A stretch of DNA of 6,328 nucleotides, from the NCBI GenBank assembly GCA_013297545.1, contig JAAFHH010000191.1, positions 1-6,328 of the forward strand, read 5' to 3'. Position 1 is the first letter of the stretch. The number at the start of each line of letters is the position of its first letter. Source of the stretch: Alphaproteobacteria bacterium (lineage in GTDB: Bacteria; Pseudomonadota; Alphaproteobacteria; Elsterales; Elsteraceae). Below are positions 1-5,459 of this stretch, one piece after another. A model generated the notes under the pieces. That model did not search any database, was not told the origin of the DNA, and worked only from the letters and a program-made list of their open reading frames with translations. Position numbers and translations under genes: made by a program.

Positions 1-641
1 ATCGCGCTGTAGGGCAGCTCGTCGTGCAGCTGCAAGAAGATCTGCTCGCGCGTGAGTTCGGCAGCGAGCAGGCGCAGCGGCATGTCCGCCAGCTGGTCTT
101 CCGGGTAGTGCCAGGGGCCGGGGGCGACGCGCACAGCCAGATCTGCCTTGATGTCGTCCACGCCAGAGCCATTCAGCGCCGAGACCATGAAGGTGCGCTC
201 GAACGCCGCCTCGCTGTTCAAGCGCTGGGCGAGGCCGAGCAGCGTGTCGCGGCGGATCAGGTCAATCTTGTTCAAGATCAACAGCTTGGGCGCGGTGACA
301 TTCACCAAGCGCTCCATCAGCCCGCGCGCTTCATTGTCATCCGGGCGGCTGGCATCAAACAGGAACCCGACGGCATCGGCGTCGCCCGCCCCGGTCCAAG
401 CGGCTTGCACCATGGCGCGTTCCAGCCGGCGCTTAGGGGCTTGGAAGATGCCGGGCGTGTCGATCAGCACGATCTGGCTCGCGCCCTCCACCAAGATCCC
501 GAGCACGCGGTTGCGCGTGGTCTGCACCTTGGGCGAGACGATCGAGACGTGGCTGCCGACCAGCGCATTCATCAAGGTCGACTTGCCGGCGTTCGGTGCG
601 CCGATCAACGCCACAAAGCCGCACCGGGTCTCACCACTCAT
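1..641 (-). CDS. era: GTPase Era, N-terminal 213 residues (C-terminus beyond left edge)
   Basis: Era is an essential GTPase that binds 16S rRNA near its 3' end and assists maturation of the small ribosomal subunit, acting in the cytosol and at the inner membrane. My translation from ATG at 641 is open to the left edge with no stop. It shows all the G motifs: P-loop GAPNAGKS (residues 14-21), switch I threonines in QTTRNR (40-45), DTPG (61-64), NKID (124-127) and a G5-like SAL (154-156). The linker YPEDQLAD (179-186) and the following LLAAELTREQIF (191-202) mark entry into the KH RNA-binding domain, most of which is outside the window. The family is about 300 residues long, so roughly a third is missing. 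The start is fixed by the GTPase alignment and by a GGAGG 7 nt upstream. Its ATG overlaps the rnc stop (ATGA), and lepB-rnc-era is a widely conserved operon order. No motif residue is missing. Confidence 0.96.
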   Translation of the reverse strand, partial: MSGETRCGFVALIGAPNAGKSTLMNALVGSHVSIVSPKVQTTRNRVLGILVEGASQIVLIDTPGIFQAPKRRLERAMVQAAWTGAGDADAVGFLFDASRPDDNEARGLMERLVNVTAPKLLILNKIDLIRRDTLLGLAQRLNSEAAFERTFMVSALNGSGVDDIKADLAVRVAPGPWHYPEDQLADMPLRLLAAELTREQIFLQLHDELPYSA

Positions 642-1303
642 CGCACTGCCTCCAGGCAGGCGAGCAGGGCGGTTGCCGCAGCCTTCTCTGCCGATTGTTT
701 CGAATTGCCCTCACCCCCGGCGACTTGGCCGGCGACTTCCACCGCGACCGTGAACTTGCGCTGGTGCGGCGGCCCGTCGGTTGCCACCACCTTGTAGACC
801 GGCAGCGGCAAGGCACGCCCGAGCGCCCATTCCTGCAGCGCGGTTTTGGCGTCGCGCGGCGCCTTTGGTGTCGCCTCCATCCGCTTGACCCAGTGCTGGT
901 GCACGAAGGTGCGCGCGGCCTCCAAGCCGCCATCCAGGTAGATCGCGGCCACCACGGCTTCGAGCGCATCCGCCACCACCGCCGGTCGGTCGCTGTGGCG
1001 CGGCTCGCCCTTGGCGTAGACGATCGCGTCATCGACGCCGATTTCGCGCGCCACATCCGCCAAGGTCGCGCGGTTGACTAGGCCGGCGTGCCGGCGCGCC
1101 AGCAAGCCTTCGCGCTCGTCCGGAAACCGGCGGTAGAGCAGTTCGGCCACGATGATGCCGAGCACCCGGTCGCCCAGAAACTCCAGGCGTTCATTGCCGC
1201 GGTCCTGGCCGCGCGCGGTCGACGCGTGGCGGAGTGCTTGGATCAACACATCGGGATCGGCGAAGCGGTGGCCGAGGCGCACCGCGAGTTCGGCCGCGGT
1301 CAC
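638..1303 (-). CDS. rnc: Ribonuclease III
   Basis: RNase III cleaves double-stranded RNA in rRNA precursors, structured mRNAs and sense/antisense duplexes, working as a cytosolic homodimer that uses Mg2+. With the GTG start at 1303 the protein has 221 residues, close to the usual 220-230. The signature NERLEFLGD is at 37-45. Residues E38, E41, D45 and E65 fall at the same numbers as the acidic active-site residues of the E. coli enzyme, and D112 and E115 lie in ADALEAVVAAIYLDGG. A C-terminal double-stranded RNA-binding domain spans about 152-221, with HQRKFTV and a lysine/alanine-rich final helix (KQSAEKAAATALL). I chose this start because it gives a GTGA overlap with the lepB stop and places the conserved LGHRF helix at residue 10. 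An upstream in-frame GTG at 1363 would add 20 residues not expected in the family and overlap lepB by 64 nt. The gene overlaps era by 4 nt. Confidence 0.95.
   Translation of the reverse strand: MTAAELAVRLGHRFADPDVLIQALRHASTARGQDRGNERLEFLGDRVLGIIVAELLYRRFPDEREGLLARRHAGLVNRATLADVAREIGVDDAIVYAKGEPRHSDRPAVVADALEAVVAAIYLDGGLEAARTFVHQHWVKRMEATPKAPRDAKTALQEWALGRALPLPVYKVVATDGPPHQRKFTVAVEVAGQVAGGEGNSKQSAEKAAATALLACLEAVR
649..653 (-). promoter_or_regulatory. Shine-Dalgarno sequence for era
   Basis: On the minus strand GGAGG lies 7 nt upstream of the era ATG, inside the last codons of rnc. It is the clearest ribosome binding site I found in the window; the other starts have weak or no match. It supports the ATG at 641 and suggests era can be initiated independently as well as by coupling to rnc termination. 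Confidence 0.7.
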
Positions 1304-2064
1304 CGCACCATCTGCAGCAGGCGCTCGTAGCGGACCGCGGTCGGCCACCGCCAGATCTCCCACAGTTGCGCGCTGCCGTTGGTGGAGAAGAACAGAATTT
1401 GGGCTTTGCCCACCAAGTTTTCGTGCGGCACGAAGCCGACCAGCTGCGGAACCCGGCTGTCTTGGGAATTGTCGCGATTATCGCCCATCATGAAGTAATG
1501 GCCAGGCGGCACGGTGACTTCCGGGGTGTTGTCCAGCATGTCATTGTCGCGGAATTCGTGGATTAAGTGTTGGCGCCCACCGGGCAGCGTTTCGCGGTAT
1601 TCGATCGCGCGGTACTGGATGCCGCCTTCGATGTAGGACACATCGCGTAAGAGCTCGCGCCGCACCTCGGTGCCATTGAGGAACAGGCGACCACCGCGCA
1701 TCTGCACCCGGTCACCGGGCAGGCCGATGATGCGCTTGATGTAGTCCGTGCGGTTGTCGCTCGGCAGCTTGAACACCGCGATGTCGCCGCGTTCCGGCTC
1801 GGACGACAAGATCCGCCCGGAGAACACCGGCGGGCTGAACGGCATCGAATGGCGCGAATAGCCGTAGGACCATTTGGAGACGAACAGATAGTCGCCCACC
1901 AACAGGCTCGGGATCATCGATCCAGAGGGAATGTTGAACGGCTCCACCGCCACTGTGCGAATGCCAACGGCAATCGCGACAGCCCAGATGATGGTTTTGA
2001 CGGTTTCCCAAAAGCCCCCGGCGGAGCTGGTAGATTTTTCAGACACGTGCTCACGACCGGTCAT
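1300..2064 (-). CDS. lepB: Signal peptidase I
   Basis: LepB is the inner-membrane serine protease that removes signal peptides from secreted proteins on the periplasmic side. From ATG at 2064 it has 254 residues, normal for alphaproteobacteria. A single N-terminal membrane segment lies at about 22-40, followed by IPSGSMIPSLLVGD (45-58) with catalytic Ser49, then YIKRIIGLPGD (108-118) with catalytic Lys110, and the C-terminal box MGDNRDNSQDSR (193-204). The catalytic Ser/Lys dyad is intact. Three starts are possible: GTG 2097 (265 aa), ATG 2064, and GTG 2046 (giving SEKSTSSAGGFWETVK). I prefer 2064 because a promoter-like -10 covers 2097-2102, which would put the GTG at 2097 inside the promoter. 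The family alignment fits either of the shorter forms, and ribosome binding sites are weak for all three. The gene is first in a lepB-rnc-era operon and is separated from the upstream minus-strand gene by an opposite-strand gene. Confidence 0.95.
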   Translation of the reverse strand: MTGREHVSEKSTSSAGGFWETVKTIIWAVAIAVGIRTVAVEPFNIPSGSMIPSLLVGDYLFVSKWSYGYSRHSMPFSPPVFSGRILSSEPERGDIAVFKLPSDNRTDYIKRIIGLPGDRVQMRGGRLFLNGTEVRRELLRDVSYIEGGIQYRAIEYRETLPGGRQHLIHEFRDNDMLDNTPEVTVPPGHYFMMGDNRDNSQDSRVPQLVGFVPHENLVGKAQILFFSTNGSAQLWEIWRWPTAVRYERLLQMVR

Positions 2065-2077
2065 AGGGGCGAGGTTC

Positions 2078-2121
2078 CAGGGCTCGAAGCGCCGCACTTA
2101 GACACGGGGGCGCGAGCCCTG
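2078..2121. repeat. Perfect 9-bp inverted repeat around the lepB -10 element
   Basis: CAGGGCTCG at 2078-2086 is the exact reverse complement of CGAGCCCTG at 2113-2121, with 26 bp between the arms. The midpoint (2099.5) coincides with the midpoint of the predicted -10 hexamer (2097-2102). The right arm covers part of the spacer and one or two bases of the -35; the left arm would fall in the first bases of the leader. It could be a two-half-site operator or chance in a GC-rich gap. A stem-loop is possible only if transcription begins further upstream than I predict. Confidence 0.4.
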
Positions 2122-2125
2122 TCCA
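2097..2125 (-). promoter_or_regulatory. Predicted promoter of the lepB-rnc-era operon
   Basis: On the minus strand TGGACA (2125-2120) resembles a -35 box. It is followed by a 17-nt spacer and TCTAAG (2102-2097) as a weaker -10. Transcription would start near 2090, leaving about 25 nt of leader before the lepB ATG. A promoter is expected here because the upstream minus-strand operon ends at 2459 and a '+' strand gene intervenes. The -10 matches only four of six consensus positions, so this is a prediction by eye. Confidence 0.45.
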
Positions 2126-2216
2126 GCTTAATGCGAGTGGTTGCAGGCCACCGGCTGGGCGATCCACGCTGCGCGAACCTGATGACGCGCTCGGGTGTCT
2201 GCGCTACGACCGTACC
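2126..2216. other. Remainder of the divergent intergenic region
   Basis: This is the rest of the gap between the divergent lepB and the small '+' strand gene. I see no terminator, no second strong promoter and no Shine-Dalgarno sequence before the ATG at 2217. A weak '+' strand match, ATGACG (2182-2187) with CTACGA (2204-2209) at 16-nt spacing, would place the transcription start at or next to the ATG, giving a leaderless message. This is only suggestive. Confidence 0.25.
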
Positions 2217-2462
2217 ATGACCGACGAGCCTGAAAACCTGATGCTGGGCTATCTTCGCCGCCTTGACGCGGGGATTGGGGCGATCCGGGAGGATTTGCGC
2301 GATCTGAAGGAACGCGCGAGCGGGGTTGATGCAGCGCTTGTCGGTGTGCGGCGCGATCTCGTGGGACTGCATGAGATCGCGGGGCGGCAGCAGGTCGCCC
2401 TTGATCGGATGTCCGCGCGCATCGAGCGGATTGAACGCCGCCTCGACCTAGTTGACGCCTAA
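2217..2462 (+). CDS. Small coiled-coil protein, function unknown
   Basis: This 81-residue protein begins MTDEPENLMLGYLRRLDAGI and continues as one amphipathic, heptad-like helix rich in Arg, Asp, Glu and Leu, ending RIERIERRL-type (about 69-76). No signal peptide, membrane segment, cysteine pair or catalytic motif is visible. The start MTDEPENL followed by LRRLD and a terminal RIERRL pattern is one I recognise from many short uncharacterised alphaproteobacterial proteins, which is the main reason for accepting it over the competing antisense frame at 2061-2372. Such proteins may oligomerise, but no role is known to me. It is the only '+' strand gene in the window and lies divergent from lepB. 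Its TAA overlaps the TAG of the convergent transporter gene, leaving no room for a terminator between them. No Shine-Dalgarno sequence precedes the ATG. Confidence 0.75.
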   Translation: MTDEPENLMLGYLRRLDAGIGAIREDLRDLKERASGVDAALVGVRRDLVGLHEIAGRQQVALDRMSARIERIERRLDLVDA

Positions 2463-3328
2463 ACCGTCTGCCGGCGCACCGTCTCGCGCCACAGGATGTA
2501 GAGACCGCTGACGATGATCACCGCGCTGCCAACCCAGACCCAGCTGTCGGGCCAGACCTGGAACACGAACCAGCCATAGACCACCGCGAACGGCAGCGCG
2601 ACATACTGGAACGGGGCCAGCACCGCGATCGGGGCCAAGCGATACGCCAGCACGGAGGCGAGCTGGCCAAAGCCGCCGAGCACGCCGATCAGCACCAAGA
2701 GGCCGAGCTCCAGCCAGCCATTTGGCCAGCGCCCACCGGTGATCAGCAGCATCACACCGCAGACGACGGAGGTCGCGACCGTGAACCACAGCACGATCGC
2801 CGCCGGGCTTTCGGTGCGCACCAACTGCCGAATCGAGATGATCGCGAAGGCAGAACACACCACGCTCGCCAGCACGATCAAGGAGGATGGGTTCAGCACC
2901 CCCATCCCGGGCCGGAGCACGATCAAGACACCGATGAAGCCGACGATGATCGCCCCCCAGCGATGGCGGCCAACCTTTTCGCCCAGCAGTGGCACGGAGA
3001 GCGCGGTGATCACAAACGGCTGGCTGAAGCCAAGCGTGACCGCGTCCGCCAGCGGCAAACCGCCAAGCGCGAAGAAGAACAGCAGCATGGCGCTGACCCC
3101 GGTCACACAGCGCCAGATGTGCAGGATCGGTCGGCGGGTTTTCAACGTCACCAACCCGCCTTCGCGCTGCACCAGCCACCACACCAGCGGCAGCGAGCAG
3201 ACCCCGCGGCAAAAGCCGACCTGCCAGACGCTATAGCCTTCGCCGATCAGCCACTTGATGATCGTGTCCATGGTGGTGAACAGCGCAAAGCTGACCACGA
3301 TGGTGGCGATGCCGCGCCCGGCACTCAT
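2459..3328 (-). CDS. EamA-family drug/metabolite transporter (third of the tandem)
   Basis: This 289-residue inner-membrane protein has two EamA repeats and about ten predicted membrane helices (roughly 7-26, 34-53, 74-92, 96-116, 124-141, 148-167, 176-197, 206-226, 236-256, 264-280). Members of this superfamily move small metabolites, often by exporting amino acids or related compounds; the substrate cannot be read from sequence. Family-typical stretches are LPLADAVTLGFSQP (91-104), PLLGEKVG (113-120) and GVLIVLRPG (133-141) in repeat one, and APFQYVALP (238-246) in repeat two. At the position of the repeat-two glutamate (FGE in the 4179-5048 paralogue) it has FQV (256-258). An ungapped hand alignment with the neighbouring 285-residue paralogue gives about 118 identities in 280 positions. 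Its ATG overlaps the upstream stop (ATGA), so it is probably translated by coupling. Its stop overlaps that of the small '+' strand gene. Confidence 0.92.
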   Translation of the reverse strand: MSAGRGIATIVVSFALFTTMDTIIKWLIGEGYSVWQVGFCRGVCSLPLVWWLVQREGGLVTLKTRRPILHIWRCVTGVSAMLLFFFALGGLPLADAVTLGFSQPFVITALSVPLLGEKVGRHRWGAIIVGFIGVLIVLRPGMGVLNPSSLIVLASVVCSAFAIISIRQLVRTESPAAIVLWFTVATSVVCGVMLLITGGRWPNGWLELGLLVLIGVLGGFGQLASVLAYRLAPIAVLAPFQYVALPFAVVYGWFVFQVWPDSWVWVGSAVIIVSGLYILWRETVRRQTV

Positions 3329-4182
3329 CGGCTGCGCCCCGACATCAAGGTGAGGGCGCCGGCAGCGACAATGATCAAAGCCCCCAGCCAGCCCCAGGCA
3401 TCGGGCACCTGCTGCCAGATCAGCCAGCTATAAACCGCTGAGATCGGCAGCGCCAAGTACTGGATCGGCGCGATCACTGCGACCGCGGCGAGCTTGAGCG
3501 CGAGGCTCATCAAGAACTGCGCGGTCCCACTCATCAAGCCAAGACCGAGCAGCAGCAACACCTCGCGGGGGGTCTCTGGGACGCGCACGCCGGTCGCGAG
3601 CATAACGACGCCGGTTGCGAGAGCGATACCGATGCAGCACCAGAACGCGGTTGCGGCCGGGGCGTCCGTGCGCGCCAGCACGCGCAGCAGCACATTACCA
3701 GCCGATGCGCAGGCCACGCTTGCGAGCACGAACAGGGCGCCAAGCTGTGCGACACCGCTGCCGGGGCGCAGCACGATCAGCACCCCAATCGCGCCCAGCG
3801 CCAAGGCGGCCCAGTTCTGCCAGCGTGCCCGCTCCCCCAGCACGAGCGAGGCGAGGATCGTCACCAGCACGGGTTGGGTGAAGCCAAGAGTCACCGCATC
3901 CGTCAGCGGCAATTGAGCGAGCCCAACGAAGAACAGGGTCATACCGCCGAGGCCGAGCAGGGCGCGCAAGGCCTGCAGGCGAGGGCGCACGGAGGTGAGT
4001 GCCACCAGCCCACCACTGCGTTTCAGCGCATAGCCGACGGGTACCAGCGCGATCACATTGGCGGCGAACACCAGCTGCCAGGCCGAATGGCCAAGCTCCG
4101 CCAGCTGCTTGGCGCACACGTCGCTGGAGACAAACAGCAGAACTGCTCCGGCCCGCGCGGCGATGCCGGACAGCGCCGTCAT
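3325..4182 (-). CDS. EamA-family drug/metabolite transporter (second of the tandem)
   Basis: This 285-residue, ten-helix EamA transporter of unknown substrate would sit in the inner membrane. It aligns without gaps to the gene downstream: LPLTDAVTLGFTQP (91-104), LVLGER (113-118), GVLIVLRPG (133-141), RTDAPAA (171-177) and APIQYLALP (238-246) fall at the same residue numbers. The repeat-two glutamate is replaced (WQQ, 256-258). The reading frame extends upstream to 4452, but that extension overlaps the previous gene in another frame and encodes a non-hydrophobic arginine-rich stretch. I chose ATG 4182 because it gives an ATGA overlap and places the first helix at the family's usual position. 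No clear Shine-Dalgarno sequence precedes it, which suggests translational coupling. Compared with the other two copies it is richer in alanine and ends abruptly after MSGRSR. Confidence 0.92.
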   Translation of the reverse strand: MTALSGIAARAGAVLLFVSSDVCAKQLAELGHSAWQLVFAANVIALVPVGYALKRSGGLVALTSVRPRLQALRALLGLGGMTLFFVGLAQLPLTDAVTLGFTQPVLVTILASLVLGERARWQNWAALALGAIGVLIVLRPGSGVAQLGALFVLASVACASAGNVLLRVLARTDAPAATAFWCCIGIALATGVVMLATGVRVPETPREVLLLLGLGLMSGTAQFLMSLALKLAAVAVIAPIQYLALPISAVYSWLIWQQVPDAWGWLGALIIVAAGALTLMSGRSR

Positions 4183-5048
4183 GCGGGCTGCCGCACCCGC
4201 TCGCGGTGCCAGATGTAAAGACCGCAGGTAACCACGATCGCAGCCCCCAGCCAGACGTTGAGGGCTGGCCACTCGCCAAACATCAAGATCCCAAGCCCGG
4301 CAGCCCAGGCGAGCGCCGTGTAGTCCAAGGGGGCGAGAAGCGAGGCCTCCGCGCGCTGGAACGCCGTGACCATCAACAGCTGCCCGCAGCCACCGAGCAG
4401 GCCGATCAGCACCAGCAGCCCCCACGTGCTGGCCCCAGCGGGTGCTACCCACAGGGTTGGCATCACCATCGCCATCACGGTCACCGCGCCAATCCCGGCC
4501 CAGAACGCAAGGGCCACCGCGGTTTCCTGCACCCCGAGCTTGCGCACCAGCACGAGATTGAGCGCGTAGGTGAACGCACTCGCCAGCACCATCAGCTCGG
4601 CCTGGCCGATGGCGGTGCCACCAGGGTCAGTCATCAAGATCACGCCGCCGAAGCCGACCAGCACCGCCCCCCAGCGGTGGATACCCACCCGCTCGCCGAG
4701 CAGCGGGATCGACAGCACGGTGAGGAACAAGGGGGCGGAGAAGGCAATCGCAATCGCCGTCGCCAGCGGCAAGTCCCGAATGCCAGTGAAGAACAGCAGC
4801 ATGGACGCAAGATTGAGGGTCGCGCGCAAGACATGCGCAAAGGGTCGCCGGGTCTTCAAGGCGGACCAGCCGCCATAGCGCGGCAGCACGGCCAGCACCG
4901 GGATCAAGCCGAACACGGCCCGGCAGAACGTCACTTGGGCCGGCGACAGTTCTATGGTCGCGAGCTTGACCAGCGCGTCCATCACCGAGAACACGCCAAC
5001 GGCAATCAGCATCAGCACCATGCCGGTGGTTGGGCGCGCCGCTCTCAT
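4179..5048 (-). CDS. EamA-family drug/metabolite transporter (first of the tandem)
   Basis: This 289-residue inner-membrane protein has two EamA repeats and about ten helices. Repeat one carries ATAIAIAFSAP (96-106) and PLLGERVGIHRWGA (115-128); repeat two carries GGCGQLLMVTAF (219-230), APLDYTALAWA (239-249) and MFGEWPALNVWLGA (256-269). It keeps both glutamates (E119, E259) that follow LG/FG in the two repeats, unlike its two downstream paralogues. It shares KTRRP (65-69) and LLGE-VG-HRWGA with the third gene, showing common descent, but is more distant from them than they are from each other. The substrate is unknown; the superfamily includes metabolite and amino-acid exporters. The ATG overlaps the acpS stop in an ATGA and lacks a visible Shine-Dalgarno sequence, so expression probably depends on acpS translation. 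The C-terminus HRERVRQPA is basic, suggesting a cytoplasmic tail under the positive-inside rule. Confidence 0.92.
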   Translation of the reverse strand: MRAARPTTGMVLMLIAVGVFSVMDALVKLATIELSPAQVTFCRAVFGLIPVLAVLPRYGGWSALKTRRPFAHVLRATLNLASMLLFFTGIRDLPLATAIAIAFSAPLFLTVLSIPLLGERVGIHRWGAVLVGFGGVILMTDPGGTAIGQAELMVLASAFTYALNLVLVRKLGVQETAVALAFWAGIGAVTVMAMVMPTLWVAPAGASTWGLLVLIGLLGGCGQLLMVTAFQRAEASLLAPLDYTALAWAAGLGILMFGEWPALNVWLGAAIVVTCGLYIWHRERVRQPA

Positions 5049-5443
5049 GCGGGCAGCGCTTGGATCAGCACGATCGCTTGGGCGGTCGGGATCTCGTCGG
5101 TCAAGGTGAGCTCAATCCGGGCCACCATGCCCGGGGGGGTGAGGGCTTCGAGGCGCTTCAAGGCGCCCCCAGTCAGCACCAGGCCGGGCTTGCCACCGGG
5201 CAGCGTGACGACCCCGATGTCGCGGTGGAACACGCCGCGCGAGAACCCGGTGCCGAGCGCCTTGGCGCACGCCTCCTTGGCGGCGAAGCGCTTGGCGAGT
5301 GTAGGCGCCATGGTCGCCCGCCGGCGGGCTTTTGCCACCTCGGTTGGGGTGAACACGCGCGCTAAGAACCGCTCGCCGAAACGGTCGAGCACGCGCTCGA
5401 CACGGGGGATCGCGCACAGGTCTGTGCCAAGGCCAATAATCAT
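5045..5443 (-). CDS. acpS: Holo-[acyl-carrier-protein] synthase
   Basis: AcpS transfers the 4'-phosphopantetheine group from coenzyme A to a serine of apo acyl carrier protein, activating it for fatty-acid and phospholipid synthesis in the cytosol. The 132-residue protein shows both family signatures: GTDLCAIPRVER (6-17), with the Mg2+-binding Asp8, and KRFAAKEACAKALGTG (51-66), with Glu57 and Lys61. They are followed by FHRDIGVVTLPGGKP (72-86) and a final LTLTDE (112-117) strand. Length is normal for the small trimeric bacterial type. ATG 5443 is the natural start because the conserved IIGLGTDL follows immediately. It lies 16 nt after the rsh stop, with a weak AGGA 14 nt upstream of the start and no clear promoter in the gap, so it is probably cotranscribed with rsh. 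Its stop overlaps the first transporter start. Confidence 0.95.
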   Translation of the reverse strand: MIIGLGTDLCAIPRVERVLDRFGERFLARVFTPTEVAKARRRATMAPTLAKRFAAKEACAKALGTGFSRGVFHRDIGVVTLPGGKPGLVLTGGALKRLEALTPPGMVARIELTLTDEIPTAQAIVLIQALPA

Positions 5444-5459
5444 AGGCGCGATCTTGATC

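Noticed and set aside
24..797. A 257-codon '+' strand open frame
   Set aside because: It lies antisense to era and rnc, both with intact motifs. The translation has low-complexity Arg/Gln/Ala-rich character and no family resemblance.
1304..1363. 20-residue N-terminal extension of RNase III from GTG 1363
   Set aside because: It would overlap lepB by 64 nt and add sequence not expected in the family, while GTG 1303 gives a 4-nt overlap and matches E. coli active-site numbering.
2061..2372. A 103-codon minus-strand frame antisense to the small coiled-coil gene
   Set aside because: It has no recognisable features and covers the promoter region of lepB. The '+' frame has a recognisable start and heptad pattern.
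2463..2520. Possible terminator beyond the small '+' strand gene
   Set aside because: I found no GC stem followed by a T-run on either strand; the region is coding for the last transporter.
4183..4452. N-terminal 90-residue extension of the second transporter
   Set aside because: It overlaps the first transporter in another frame, is arginine-rich and not membrane-like. The ATGA start at 4182 fits both family length and paralogue alignment.
5447..5459. Two GATC sites close together between rsh and acpS
   Set aside because: The element is not a true palindrome and too short to support a regulatory call; GATC repeats are expected by chance.
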